Shown here in pieces: positions 23,229 through 32,140 of a stretch of 46,248 nt of DNA. Numbering within the stretch: the first letter of the stretch is position 1; the number at the start of each line of letters is the position of its first letter. The notes under the pieces are model-generated. The model saw only the letters and a list, made by a program, of their open reading frames with translations. It was not told the origin of the DNA and ran no database searches. Source of the DNA: Akkermansia sp. (GTDB taxonomy: Bacteria > Verrucomicrobiota > Verrucomicrobiia > Verrucomicrobiales > Akkermansiaceae); the NCBI GenBank assembly GCA_017546845.1, contig JAFYRS010000048.1, positions 1 through 46,248 on the forward strand. Direction: 5' to 3'. The position numbers and the translations under genes were made by a program.

Positions 23229-24512
23229 ATGCCTAATTTCAAATACACCGCGCTCGACCAGAACGGCGCTGAAAAGACAGGCTTTGTAACCGCTGACAAC
23301 AAGATTGCCGCCATGGAAATGGTGCGAGCCCAGGGCTTGCTCGTGCGCGAGTGCGAGGAAGCAAAGGGCGGGCCTTCTGCCGTCAAGAAAGCAGAGAAAA
23401 AGGCAGCCAAGGGCAAGAAGAAGAAGGAAGGCGGCGCCAAAGGCAAAGCGGGCGCAGCAGTGAAGCAGAAAGAGCTCATGGTGTTCACCCGCCAGCTCGC
23501 CACGCTGATTGATGCCGGTCTTCCCCTGCTGCAGAGCCTCAACGTGCTCAGCAAGCAGGAACCCAACCCGAACCTTCGCGCCACCATTGTGGCTCTGGGT
23601 GAATCCGTGCAGGGCGGTTCCACTTTCTCCGAAGCGCTTTCGACCTATCCCAAGATGTTCAACAAGCTCTTTGTGAACATGGTGAAGGCCGGTGAGCTCG
23701 GCGGTGTACTGGAAGTCGTACTCAACCGTCTGGCTGAATACCAGGAAAAGGCCAACCGCCTGCGCTCCAAGATTGTATCTGCCATGGTGTACCCCACCAT
23801 CATCATGGTGATTGCCGTGGGCATCCTCGTCTTCCTCATGCTGGTGATTGTGCCCAAGTTCAAGGAAATGTTCGAAGGCCAGAACATGGAACTGCCGGCG
23901 CTCTCCGAGTTCGTGTTCAACTTCTCCGATAATTGCATGGCAGACTCGGTGATTCCCTTTGTGCCCAATGCCGTGCTCTTCCTGGGCTTCATTGCAGCAG
24001 CCATCGTGGGTATCTCCATCTGGAAGCGCACCCCCAAGGGTGGCCGCACGGTGGACGCCATGGTGCTCAAGATGCCCAAGATCGGCGACCTGACCAAGGT
24101 GAGCGCCGTGGCCCGCTTCTCACGTACCTTCGGCACGCTCGTGTCCTCCGGTGTGCCGATTCTGCAGGCCCTCCTGATTACCCGCGATACCGCTGGCAAC
24201 GTGGTGGTGGCAGATGCCGTGACCAAGATTCACGATTCCGTGCGCGAGGGTGAATCCATCGTCACCCCGATGAGTGCCTGCAACGTATTCCCGCCCATGA
24301 TGATTTCCATGGTGGACGTGGGTGAAGAAACTGGTCAGCTGCCGGATATGCTCATGAAGGTGGCAGAAGTATATGACGAAGAAGTGGACAACACCGTGAC
24401 CGCCCTCACCGCCATGCTCGAACCGCTCATGATTGTGTTCCTGGCCGTGGTGGTAGGCAGCATCGTGCTCGCCATGTTCATGCCGATGATGGAAATCATC
24501 AAGAACGTGTAA
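23229..24512 (+). CDS. PilC/GspF inner-membrane platform protein
   Basis: 427 residues. The N-terminal FKYTALDQNGAEKTGFV block is followed by a Lys-rich linker (residues ~50-78, GKKKKEGGAKGKAG) and two repeats of the GspF cytoplasmic domain, starting at FTRQLATLIDAGLPLLQSL and FSRTFGTLVSSGVPILQAL. Membrane spans are near residues 192-212, 250-270 and at the C-terminus (IVFLAVVVGSIVLAMFMPM). GspF/PilC couples the cytoplasmic ATPase to pilin insertion. The gene directly precedes a pseudopilin gene with a nine-base gap. Because the pseudopilin is GspG-like, type II secretion is somewhat more likely than a true pilus. Confidence 0.92.
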   Translation: MPNFKYTALDQNGAEKTGFVTADNKIAAMEMVRAQGLLVRECEEAKGGPSAVKKAEKKAAKGKKKKEGGAKGKAGAAVKQKELMVFTRQLATLIDAGLPLLQSLNVLSKQEPNPNLRATIVALGESVQGGSTFSEALSTYPKMFNKLFVNMVKAGELGGVLEVVLNRLAEYQEKANRLRSKIVSAMVYPTIIMVIAVGILVFLMLVIVPKFKEMFEGQNMELPALSEFVFNFSDNCMADSVIPFVPNAVLFLGFIAAAIVGISIWKRTPKGGRTVDAMVLKMPKIGDLTKVSAVARFSRTFGTLVSSGVPILQALLITRDTAGNVVVADAVTKIHDSVREGESIVTPMSACNVFPPMMISMVDVGEETGQLPDMLMKVAEVYDEEVDNTVTALTAMLEPLMIVFLAVVVGSIVLAMFMPMMEIIKNV

Positions 24513-24521
24513 TAACCAGCC

Positions 24522-25142
24522 ATGAAACTTTCTCCGCAAAACAGCAAAGGGTTCACCCTCATTGAAATCCTGATTGGTGTTGCCATCCTCGCCATGCTGG
24601 CCTCCGGCATGTGGGTGGCCGTGGGCAGCTACCAGAACAAGAAGCTCGTCAAGAAGGCCGAAACCGAAATCCAGCTTCTGGAGGCCTCCATGAACGAGTA
24701 CCGCACCGATAATGGAGGCATGCTCCCCTTCGGCCGGGGTGATGAGGAAAGTTCCAATATCATGTACTGCGCGCTGTCCTGCGACTACAACAACGACGGC
24801 GAGCCCGATGATGAGAACGGCGTAACCCGCATGCCCTACTGCCCCACCTTCAACATTATCCGCAACCCGAAAGCCGCGGAACAGGGCGAAGGCATTCCGG
24901 TGCTGCGCGTGAGCATCCGCACCAAGGAGAAAGGCCGCCGCAAGGTGCTGGTAGTGCTTGACCCCTGGGGCAAGCCGTACCGCTACCGTCTGGGCTGCGA
25001 GGCCGAGGACGAAAAGGGCAAGGTGGGCGAAGGCATCAATGCTGATTTCGACATCTTCTCCCAGGGTGCCGACGGCCAGGGTGACAGCACCAACAAGAAC
25101 CCGGAAAACGACGACAACGTTTCCAACATCAAACTCTTGTAA
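24522..25142 (+). CDS. GspG-like major pseudopilin / prepilin
   Basis: 206 residues with a class III prepilin signal: GFTLIEILIGVAILAMLASG, with cleavage expected after the Gly before FTLIE and the conserved Glu at +5. The C-terminal part, DPWGKPYRYRLG near residue 146 and DIFSQGADGQGDS near 180, matches GspG, in which this region includes the calcium-binding loop. The central ~60 residues (ESSNIMYCALSCDYNNDGEP) are longer than in typical GspG of about 145 residues. It lies nine bases after pilC and nine bases before the GH89 gene, so all three are probably co-transcribed. Other components (GspC, D, K, L, M) are not in the window. Confidence 0.85.
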   Translation: MKLSPQNSKGFTLIEILIGVAILAMLASGMWVAVGSYQNKKLVKKAETEIQLLEASMNEYRTDNGGMLPFGRGDEESSNIMYCALSCDYNNDGEPDDENGVTRMPYCPTFNIIRNPKAAEQGEGIPVLRVSIRTKEKGRRKVLVVLDPWGKPYRYRLGCEAEDEKGKVGEGINADFDIFSQGADGQGDSTNKNPENDDNVSNIKLL

Positions 25143-25151
25143 TTCATCATA

Positions 25152-27362
25152 ATGAATTTTTATAGCTTAGCGGCTATCTTCGCAGCAGGCAGCACCATCC
25201 CGGCGCTGCTTGCTGCGTCTCTGCCTACCTGTTCAGCCAGCGTACAGCCCGCACTGGAACTGGTCAACCGCGTCACGCCAGACTTCTCCGGCAAGGTCAC
25301 CTTCAGCCTGGTGCCGGAGCACAAGCAGGCGCGCCTCACGGCAAGGGATGGCAAGCTCCACATTACCGCCGCCACCGTGCACGAGTGCATCCGCGGCTAC
25401 GGCTATTACCTCCGCAAGCTGGCCAGGGTTCACCTCTCCTGGAACGGGGATAACGCCTCCGCTGCCAGTTTCGTCCTGCCAGACTCGCCCATCACGCTTC
25501 CCGAAGCCCTGCCCTTCAATTACGCCTACAATTACTGCACACTGAGCTACACCGCAACCCACTGGGACCTTGCCCGCTGGGAGCAGGAACTGGACCGCCT
25601 CGCACTGGCGGGCTACACACACGCCCTCGTCACCGCGGGGCTCGAGCAGGTGTGGCAGGGTTTCCTGCGAGATATCGGCTACCCCCGTGATAAAATTGCC
25701 GCCTTCATCCCCAACCCCGCCTATGCGGCCTGGTGGAACATGGGCAACCTGGAAGGCGAAGGCGGCCCGGTGAGCCCCATCATCATCAAAAACGAAGCCA
25801 GACTCGGACGCTTCCTCGTCAGGCGCATGCGTGAACTGGGCATGGAACCGGTACTGCAGGGCTATGTAGGCTTCCTGCCGCATGATATGCCCAGAGATAA
25901 AGTAAAAGGCTGGATTATCCCCCAGGGCAAATGGTGCGCACACTACAACCGACCGGATGTGCTGCAACCCACAGCGCAGGATTTTCCGCGTCTGGCCCGG
26001 CTCTGGTACAAGCACATCAAGGAAGTATACGGCTACCAGGGAAAATTCTTCGGTGGCGACCTGTTCCACGAGGGGGGCAACACCGGGGAAACCCCGCTCA
26101 CCCCGGCGGCCAGGGCCGTGCAGAGCGCCATGCTCAGCGCCGCGCCCGGTTCCACCTGGCTCATCCAGGCCTGGGGGCACAACCCGCACCGGGACCTCCT
26201 GGCCGGCACCGATCCGGCACACACCATCATCCTTGCGCTGGATAAGGACATGACCCCCGGCCACAACATTCAGCGCAGCTACCAGAACCGCCCGCACGTG
26301 TGGTGCGAGCTGCTCAACTTTGGCGGCAACCACGGCTTGTATGGCGGCGCCGCATTGCTGGAGAACATGGCAGGCAATGCCGGCGGCGCCATCGGCATCG
26401 GACTCATCTCCGAAGGGCTCGAAACAAACCCGCTTTATTACGCCCTGCTCACCGAGCGCATCAACACCCGCGCGCACATTGACCGCGCGGCCTTCCTCAA
26501 GGAATACACCTTGGCGCGCTACGGAGTGCTCGATGACGACATCATCCGCGCACACGAACTGCTGCTGGAAAGCGTATACGCCCCTGTGCGCCTGCAGGAA
26601 GGCTGCCAGGAGAGCATTCTCTGCGCCCGCCCCAGCCTCACCGCCAACAAGGCTTCCACCTGGTCCAAACCGCAGGATTACTACGACAAGGCCAAAGTGA
26701 AAGAAGCCGCCAGGCTGCTGCTCAAAGCTGGCAAGGCGCACCGCCTGGGCAGTCTCCGCACCTACCGGCACGATATGGCAGACCTCTGCCGCCAGGTGCT
26801 GGCAGACCAGGCGCGCCTCCAGCTGCCCAGGGTAAAAGCCGCATTCGACACCAGGGACAAGGCCGCATTTGATAAGGAAAGCGAGGCATACCTGCAACTC
26901 ATCCGCGACACTGCCACCGTTCTGGCCACATCGGAAGATTTCCTGCTGGGCCGCTTCCTGAAAGGAGTCGAAAGCAAAGGCGGGGAAAATGCCACCGCCC
27001 GCGCTGAAATGCGCCAGGCCATGCTCCAGCTCATCACCACCTGGACTCCCGCCAACGGCATGCTCAATGACTACGCCCACCGCCAGCTCTCTGAGCTCAT
27101 GGAGCAGTACTACCTGAAGCGCTGGGAAGCGTTCTTCAACGCGAAAAAAGCAGAGCTGCGAGGCCAGGCACTGGCTGGTGAAGGCGGGCGCTCAGCCGCG
27201 CAGACCACCGAGAACAACGGCGAAGCCGTAAGCACCAGTTACGAGCTCAGCAAATCGGTTGATGCGGTGGAACAGGGCTTCCGCCACGCCAAGCTCAAAC
27301 TGCTCAGCAAGCCCGTGGGCAATGTCATTGAGGAATCCTCCCGCATCCTCAAGCGGAAATAA
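25152..27362 (+). CDS. GH89-family alpha-N-acetylglucosaminidase
   Basis: A 736-residue secreted glycoside hydrolase resembling human NAGLU and bacterial GH89, which removes terminal alpha-linked GlcNAc such as that capping gastric mucin O-glycans. After a signal peptide (MNFYSLAAIFAAGSTIPALLAA) comes an N-terminal alpha/beta domain with ECIRGYGYYLRKL. The catalytic barrel reads FNYAYNYCTLSYTATHWDL, then AGLEQVWQGFLRDIGY. The likely catalytic acids are in FFGGDLFHEGG (near residue 305) and LISEGLETNPLYY (near 420). The C-terminal helical domain is also typical. It starts nine bases after the pseudopilin gene, which makes it a candidate cargo of that secretion system. The length agrees with the family. 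Confidence 0.88.
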   Translation: MNFYSLAAIFAAGSTIPALLAASLPTCSASVQPALELVNRVTPDFSGKVTFSLVPEHKQARLTARDGKLHITAATVHECIRGYGYYLRKLARVHLSWNGDNASAASFVLPDSPITLPEALPFNYAYNYCTLSYTATHWDLARWEQELDRLALAGYTHALVTAGLEQVWQGFLRDIGYPRDKIAAFIPNPAYAAWWNMGNLEGEGGPVSPIIIKNEARLGRFLVRRMRELGMEPVLQGYVGFLPHDMPRDKVKGWIIPQGKWCAHYNRPDVLQPTAQDFPRLARLWYKHIKEVYGYQGKFFGGDLFHEGGNTGETPLTPAARAVQSAMLSAAPGSTWLIQAWGHNPHRDLLAGTDPAHTIILALDKDMTPGHNIQRSYQNRPHVWCELLNFGGNHGLYGGAALLENMAGNAGGAIGIGLISEGLETNPLYYALLTERINTRAHIDRAAFLKEYTLARYGVLDDDIIRAHELLLESVYAPVRLQEGCQESILCARPSLTANKASTWSKPQDYYDKAKVKEAARLLLKAGKAHRLGSLRTYRHDMADLCRQVLADQARLQLPRVKAAFDTRDKAAFDKESEAYLQLIRDTATVLATSEDFLLGRFLKGVESKGGENATARAEMRQAMLQLITTWTPANGMLNDYAHRQLSELMEQYYLKRWEAFFNAKKAELRGQALAGEGGRSAAQTTENNGEAVSTSYELSKSVDAVEQGFRHAKLKLLSKPVGNVIEESSRILKRK

Positions 27363-27387
27363 CAGCCTCCCCATTCGCTGGAACAAC

Positions 27388-27419
27388 GCAGAGCCGCAGG
27401 TTTTCCCCTGCGGCTCTGC
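27388..27419. terminator. Bidirectional hairpin between GH89 and transglutaminase-like gene
   Basis: A 13-bp perfect stem (27388-27400 with 27407-27419, arm GCAGAGCCGCAGG) lies between two convergent genes. It lacks a strong T tract on either strand. Confidence 0.65.
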
Positions 27420-27431
27420 TGCTGAATACCC

Positions 27432-28733
27432 TTAGTGCCTGATTTTATTCATCAGGCCATCCCATGCAGCCTTAGCCTTTTCCTGCACGCCGCCCTCCGG
27501 CTTACTGTACTCCTCTGCCATCTCCTCGACCGAATCCATCCCTTTCTGCATCATCTTACTTCCCTCTTCCGCTATTGCGCCCATATCAACAAGCTCAGAA
27601 ACCCTGTTCCACATATCAATGGACAGCCAGGAAGTCTCTTCCGCTATCGGCAGAGTACTCTCGTCGTCCGGTTCGGGTAAATCCTCATCGGGCTTCGACT
27701 TCTTATTACTGAACGTAAGCGAAATCACGCGCCTCTGCATATCCGACGGCTGCGCCCAACTCTCAAGACCAATGGTACCTCCATTCTTCTTGTAATCCTT
27801 GTAGTTCCTGTTGAACCTCCTTGCACTGCCGAAGCAGGTCAGATAGGCCGAATAATTGACCTCGCCCCTATCAAACGCACGCTGCGCATCCGCCCAGAAT
27901 TCATCATAAGTCGTGAAATAGCGATTCACCTTGCGGTAGAAATACCCCTTCTTCTCAGGCGTAGCCGGATACTGCCGCGCGTTCCACTTATGGTCTCCCC
28001 GGAGTTCGGCATCGGTAAGGCAGAAATACGTATGCCGCACAACCTGCGTATTGTCCGGCATGCAGGGGTCGTCCCACGTGGCATCCACATGATACCATTC
28101 GCCAGGCTCCAGCTGCACCAGATTCCACGCATGGACCTTTTGCTTCACCTTACCGACCACCATGTGGCATGGTATATCCATCATATTGAGCATCAGGTAC
28201 ATGCAGCGACTATACGCATCGCATACCCCTTTATGCTTCAGCAGCATCGTCGTGCAAGCCGGATCACCCTTCTTGTCATAGTGCACATCCTCCACCAGAG
28301 AATCGTGCAGCGCCTGCACAATCTCCAGATTGCTCATCCCCTTGGTTACACTCTGCTTGATACGGCGGCGAGCTTCTTCGAGCGCCTTACGTTCCACCTT
28401 GTTCAACCTGCATTCCAGCTCAGGGTTCCTGTGTGCCGCCAGCATGCGGGTTGAATCCATGTAGGTAAAGCGAAACTCGTGCTCCTTCTTGCTCAGGGGA
28501 GTCCAATCATACTGGCGGCAATGGTTAGTCCAGAGGCTGTCACCCAGAATCCTCTGGACATGCTTACCCCGCAGCTGGCCGGAGAAACGGATTGTAACTT
28601 CCTCATGAATGGCATCCGCAGCCTCCTGCAGCAGTTCGTTTAACTCATCCACGGTCCGCACCTCGTGCACCCCGGCAGCTGCCGCGGGCAGCGCCATGCA
28701 GCATATCAGCAAACTTGTCAGGACACTCTTCAC
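27432..28733 (-). CDS. Secreted transglutaminase-like cysteine-protease-fold protein
   Basis: 433 residues from the GTG at 28733, which opens a signal peptide (VKSVLTSLLICCMALPAAAA); the in-frame ATG 40 codons upstream would place an Arg-rich stretch ahead of the signal. The core has Cys in KHKGVCDAYSRCMYLML, His in KVHAWNLVQLEPGEWYHV and Asp in DATWDDPCMPD. It is paralogous to the lipoprotein at 16649-17725 but is not a lipoprotein. It carries a C-terminal extension of about 110 residues, acidic then helical (PDEDLPEPDDESTLP onward), which the shorter paralogue lacks. Substrate unknown. It follows a divergent gap from the bactofilin unit. Confidence 0.75.
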   Translation of the reverse strand: MKSVLTSLLICCMALPAAAAGVHEVRTVDELNELLQEAADAIHEEVTIRFSGQLRGKHVQRILGDSLWTNHCRQYDWTPLSKKEHEFRFTYMDSTRMLAAHRNPELECRLNKVERKALEEARRRIKQSVTKGMSNLEIVQALHDSLVEDVHYDKKGDPACTTMLLKHKGVCDAYSRCMYLMLNMMDIPCHMVVGKVKQKVHAWNLVQLEPGEWYHVDATWDDPCMPDNTQVVRHTYFCLTDAELRGDHKWNARQYPATPEKKGYFYRKVNRYFTTYDEFWADAQRAFDRGEVNYSAYLTCFGSARRFNRNYKDYKKNGGTIGLESWAQPSDMQRRVISLTFSNKKSKPDEDLPEPDDESTLPIAEETSWLSIDMWNRVSELVDMGAIAEEGSKMMQKGMDSVEEMAEEYSKPEGGVQEKAKAAWDGLMNKIRH

Positions 28734-28796
28734 ATCAGCCACTCTAACACATGGCCGGAGCCTTAGCAAGAACAAAGCTCCCCCTGCCCGGCAGCA

Positions 28797-28842
28797 ATAA
28801 AAACGAGAGAACCGGGCATCCCATCTGGGATAACCCGGTTCT
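28797..28842 (-). terminator. Intrinsic terminator behind the bactofilin gene
   Basis: AGAACCGGG (28808-28816) pairs with CCCGGTTCT (28834-28842), with an inner ATCCC/GGGAT stem. On the minus strand a T-rich tract (TCGTTTTTATT) follows. It closes the pyrH-frr-bactofilin unit. Confidence 0.8.
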
Positions 28843-28867
28843 GAAAAAAGCATCTGTGGTGCAGGGC

Positions 28868-29188
28868 TTAACCAATCTGGGCGCGGCCACTCAGGCGGGC
28901 GCCTTCATCCATGGAAAGCACACCGGTGGTGATATCGCCCACAATGTTGGACTGGGCGCTGAGGTGGCAGCGGTTGCTCTCGATGTTGCCATCTACGCGA
29001 CCGTAGACATGCACCTCGCCAGCGTGGATATCGCCCTTGATGTTGGCCATCTCGCCGATGGTCACCTTGCCGGTGTCGGACTGGATTTCACCCTCGATGT
29101 GGCCATCGATGTGCATATCGTTCTGGAAACGGATGGAACCGATAATCTCGATACCGGAGGAAAGAACATTCGTGGTGTTTGTGCTCAT
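28868..29188 (-). CDS. Bactofilin (polymer-forming cytoskeletal protein)
   Basis: 106 residues, almost entirely the bactofilin beta-helix repeat: IGSIRFQNDMHIDGHIEGEI, then GKVTIGEMANIKGDIHAGEVHV and YGRVDGNIESNRCHLSAQSN, with Gly spacing every six residues. Bactofilins self-assemble into filaments that organise cell-wall or polar processes. The short tails match the minimal members of the family. It lies 29 bases after frr and probably shares the pyrH-frr transcript, a linkage with translation genes that is not usual for bactofilins. The start at 29188 follows an A/C/T-rich leader without a Shine-Dalgarno sequence. Confidence 0.85.
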   Translation of the reverse strand: MSTNTTNVLSSGIEIIGSIRFQNDMHIDGHIEGEIQSDTGKVTIGEMANIKGDIHAGEVHVYGRVDGNIESNRCHLSAQSNIVGDITTGVLSMDEGARLSGRAQIG

Positions 29189-29217
29189 GTGAGTGTATGA
29201 AAGTCGGGGGTTGAAAA

Positions 29218-29784
29218 TTACACCGTCATGATTTCCTTTTCCTTGGCGGCCACCAGGTCACCAACGGTCTTCACGTACTTATCGGTGAGCTTCTGCACCT
29301 TATCCTCGGCGGTGCGCACACCGTCCTCGGTCAGGATATTGTCGGCCTTGAGCTTCTTGATGCCGTCCATGCCGGTCTTGCGGACGCCACGGATGCGCAC
29401 GCGGGTCTCTTCACCCAGGCCGGAAACGTACTTGCAAAGCTCCTTGCGGCGCTCGCCGGTCAGCTCGGGGATGGGCAGACGCACGGAACGGGCATCAATG
29501 ATGGGGGAGATACCCAGACGGCTCTCGGCGATTGCCTTCTTGATGTCGTTGAGGGTACCCGGGTCAAACGGCTGGATGAGGATGGAGCGGGCATCGGGCG
29601 TGGAAACCACGGCCAGGCTCTTCAGCTTCATGCTGGAGCCGTAGGAAGCCACAAAAATGTCCATATTGTCCACCAGGGAGGGGGAAGCCTTACCGGTACG
29701 CACGCCAGCAAAACCAGCCTGCATGTGCTCCACGGCTTCTTCCATGCCTGTTTCTACTTCGAGCAAGAGTGTCTCTTCGTCCAT
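29218..29784 (-). CDS. frr: Ribosome recycling factor
   Basis: A 188-residue RRF of standard length, which with EF-G splits post-termination ribosomes. Diagnostic stretches are AGFAGVRTGKASPSLVDN near residue 24, ILIQPFDPGTLNDIKKAI near 70, and PIPELTGERRKELCKYV near 108. It follows pyrH by 32 bases, the common bacterial order. The leader reads CATATACGACAATG without a Shine-Dalgarno sequence. Confidence 0.96.
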   Translation of the reverse strand: MDEETLLLEVETGMEEAVEHMQAGFAGVRTGKASPSLVDNMDIFVASYGSSMKLKSLAVVSTPDARSILIQPFDPGTLNDIKKAIAESRLGISPIIDARSVRLPIPELTGERRKELCKYVSGLGEETRVRIRGVRKTGMDGIKKLKADNILTEDGVRTAEDKVQKLTDKYVKTVGDLVAAKEKEIMTV

Positions 29785-29816
29785 TGTCGTATATGTGTTG
29801 TGTGTTAAAATCTGTT

Positions 29817-30545
29817 TCAGCCGATGATGGTGCCTATCTTCTCACCCAGCAGCGCGCGGGTGATGTTGCCGGGCTGGTGCATGTCGAACACCATGATGGG
29901 CTTGGCATTGTCCTTGCACAGGGTGAAAGCGGTCTGGTCCATCACCTTCAGGTTGCGGGAGATGCACTCCTCGTAGGAAATAGCATCAAATCGGGTGGCG
30001 GTGGGGTCGGTCTTGGGGTCGGCGGTGTAGACGCCGTCCACAGAGGTAGCCTTCATCACCACTTCGGCATTGATTTCGCAAGCGCGCAGCGCAGCGGCCG
30101 TATCGGTGCTGAAGAAGGGGTTACCCGTGCCAGCGGCAAATACCACCACCTCGCCGGCGCGCAGCTGGTGGCGGGCCTTATTGCGCACATAGGGCTCTGC
30201 CACGTTCTTCATCTCAATGGCGCTCTGCACATGGGCGGGCACACCGGCCTCCTGCACGGCGGAGCAGATGGAAAGAGCATTCATCACCGTAGCGAGCATG
30301 CCCACATAGTCCGCCGTGGGGCGGTCCATGCCGCGCACGCTGGCCTTGGCGCCGCGCCAGATATTGCCGCCACCCACCACGATGGCAATCTGCAGATTCC
30401 CCTTCTGCTGGGCCTCAGCGATTTCGCGGGCAATGCGGGCCACAATCTCCGGGGAGATATTGTCCTTGCTGCCGGGGGCACGCAGGGCTTCGCCACTAAG
30501 TTTCAGAAGGATTCGTTTGTACGGAGCTTGTGTCGGTTCACTCAT
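29817..30545 (-). CDS. pyrH: UMP kinase
   Basis: 242 residues from the ATG at 30545, chosen because the family begins at YKRILLKLSGEAL; a longer in-frame extension to 30650 has no family similarity. Motifs seen are GGGNIWRGAKAS near residue 57, FFSTDTAAALRACEI near 140, and the C-terminal KPIMVFDMHQPGNI. The enzyme phosphorylates UMP to UDP in pyrimidine nucleotide synthesis. It leads the pyrH-frr-bactofilin unit. rpsB and tsf, often upstream, are absent; instead a 330-base gene-free stretch with inverted repeats lies upstream. Confidence 0.96.
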   Translation of the reverse strand: MSEPTQAPYKRILLKLSGEALRAPGSKDNISPEIVARIAREIAEAQQKGNLQIAIVVGGGNIWRGAKASVRGMDRPTADYVGMLATVMNALSICSAVQEAGVPAHVQSAIEMKNVAEPYVRNKARHQLRAGEVVVFAAGTGNPFFSTDTAAALRACEINAEVVMKATSVDGVYTADPKTDPTATRFDAISYEECISRNLKVMDQTAFTLCKDNAKPIMVFDMHQPGNITRALLGEKIGTIIG

Positions 30546-30876
30546 AATCTTGATGCAGATTCTGTTCCTGTTAACTGTGCCACTTTTAGCGCAAAAAAGC
30601 GAGCTAAAAATACGCCAGCCAGCAAATTTTAACGAAGGCGTCACAATCAAGACACAAGTACGATGTCCGGAGTGGGAAGTACGAAGTATAGAGACAGGCT
30701 GGCTGCGCCAGCAGAAAGAGTTTGAGCACCGCTAACTGCCTGACCGGATGTGTGCTGGGGTAATGCAAGCAACTGTACCCAATCCGGCTTTCAAAAGCCG
30801 GGGCCGTAAGTCTTGCTTTCCCTTCCTATCTGCTGCTAGAACGCACAGGAAATATCCCACTTCGGACTTAGTACTT
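30546..30876. repeat. Gene-free stretch with an inverted pair of the TACGA repeat
   Basis: No gene is visible. 30656-30687 repeats the unit at 4834-4865 (28 of 32 matches). 30855-30876 is an inverted partial copy (19 of 22), so the two bound about 220 bases. Inside are small hairpins CTGGC-TGC-GCCAG near 30693 and CCGGCTTT-CA-AAAGCCGG near 30784. The right copy abuts the stop codon of the 420-residue membrane protein gene. The first ~100 bases should hold the pyrH promoter, but I could not place it with confidence. Confidence 0.5.
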
Positions 30877-32139
30877 TCAGCGGGTCCAGCCTTGCATGAG
30901 GTAGAGCTGGCTGTTCACGCAGCGGGGGTCGCCGCCCCCCGCGGGGGTGAAGTGCAGTTCCCAGGTGCTGGCATAAAATTCGCCCCATTCACCGCTGTAC
31001 ACCATGATTTTCTCGGAAACAGCCAGTTTGCAGAAGTTCCGATATGGCTGCGGTGCAAAGTTGATGTTCTCCAGCCCCCGTGTACTTAACTCCGTTCCCC
31101 TGGTATATTCCTTAGCCCGCACCTGGAACGTTCCCTCGGGATAATCACGCGGCACCACCAGAATGGCGCTGTACATGCCGGGCTGGAATCCCTCGCGCAG
31201 CACGATGACGGGCTTGTCCGGCAACGGGGGCAGCAGAGCATCCAGGCCCTCGCGCGTGGGGGTGGCCGCCAACGCAGCCAGCCCCTCATTGAGTTGCTGC
31301 AGCTTCTTGAGCGCAAACGGCCATGGCACCTCTTCCCCGAAAAAACGGGAACGCCGTGTGTATATTTTCCATCCGTTCTGCAAGGGCTTCAGCCAGATGA
31401 CATCATCCGCGTCGTAGCGCAAGGAGTCATCTTCCTCTCCGCCCGCATGTTCGAAGACATGCCGCAGCAGTTCCAGATGCGGCACAAGCTTCACTCCGGG
31501 GGTCAGCGCGCGGTGGCAGAGGGCACGCAGCTTATATTCCAGCAGCAGCTCCGGTGCTTCTGATGCCAGTTTCTCCACATTCGGCGCCGATTCAGACAAC
31601 TGTTCATCGCCGGATATGCACATCGAGGAATCCACATGCACCAGGTCTTTCCACTTCTTCACCGCAGGCGGCATCTGCTGCTCCTCCAAAGTATAGAAAC
31701 TGAAGTCCAGCGGCACCGCCATGCCGGGGGTATTTTCCGGCGTCATGTCATCCGGCAACCGGTGTTCCTGCGCAAAGGTATCATAATCACCGAAGCTTAC
31801 GGAAAGCGCACTGAACAGCAGGCAAAACAGCATCCCCACCCCGGCCAGTAATGACCACAGCCAGGCCCAGCCCACTCCGCGTTGTTTCCGGATAAGCCGC
31901 CGCACCGTAAACGCCAGCAACCAGACCGGAAGCCCCAGCAGTAACAACATCTGCGACAGGAGCCCCACATCCACAGCATGGCCTAATGCCACGCGGGCGG
32001 CAACCCCGGCGCTGCGAGTTTCGATGCTCAGCACCCCTGTCCCGATGGCTACCAGCGCACTCCCCAGCAGCGCCACCACCGGCACCACCCAGTTACGCCC
32101 CAGCACAAAACACAATATCTTCTTCAATCTATCCTTCAT
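30877..32139 (-). CDS. Paralogous membrane protein A' (unknown family)
   Basis: 420 residues. Three to four hydrophobic segments lie in the first ~125 residues (for example VVPVVALLGSALVAIGTGVL and MLLLLGLPVWLLAFTV), and a large non-cytoplasmic or cytoplasmic globular domain follows. The second half is clearly paralogous to the 434-residue protein at 33684-34988: both contain AATPTREGLDALLPPLP or a near match, then an EFYA-S/T-x-WE segment and a final GGG(D/E)PRC block. I do not recognise the family. It is the last gene of a six-gene run and starts one base from the preceding stop codon. Function unknown; an envelope role is inferred from topology. Confidence 0.65.
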   Translation of the reverse strand: MKDRLKKILCFVLGRNWVVPVVALLGSALVAIGTGVLSIETRSAGVAARVALGHAVDVGLLSQMLLLLGLPVWLLAFTVRRLIRKQRGVGWAWLWSLLAGVGMLFCLLFSALSVSFGDYDTFAQEHRLPDDMTPENTPGMAVPLDFSFYTLEEQQMPPAVKKWKDLVHVDSSMCISGDEQLSESAPNVEKLASEAPELLLEYKLRALCHRALTPGVKLVPHLELLRHVFEHAGGEEDDSLRYDADDVIWLKPLQNGWKIYTRRSRFFGEEVPWPFALKKLQQLNEGLAALAATPTREGLDALLPPLPDKPVIVLREGFQPGMYSAILVVPRDYPEGTFQVRAKEYTRGTELSTRGLENINFAPQPYRNFCKLAVSEKIMVYSGEWGEFYASTWELHFTPAGGGDPRCVNSQLYLMQGWTR

Positions 32140-32140
32140 A

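Noticed and set aside
19808..23623. 1271-codon open frame on the minus strand
   Set aside because: It is exactly antisense to the two GspE/PilB genes and part of pilC. It has no family motifs and results from codon bias in GC-rich genes.
25233..27080. 615-codon minus-strand open frame
   Set aside because: Antisense to GH89, whose plus-strand reading has the family signatures.
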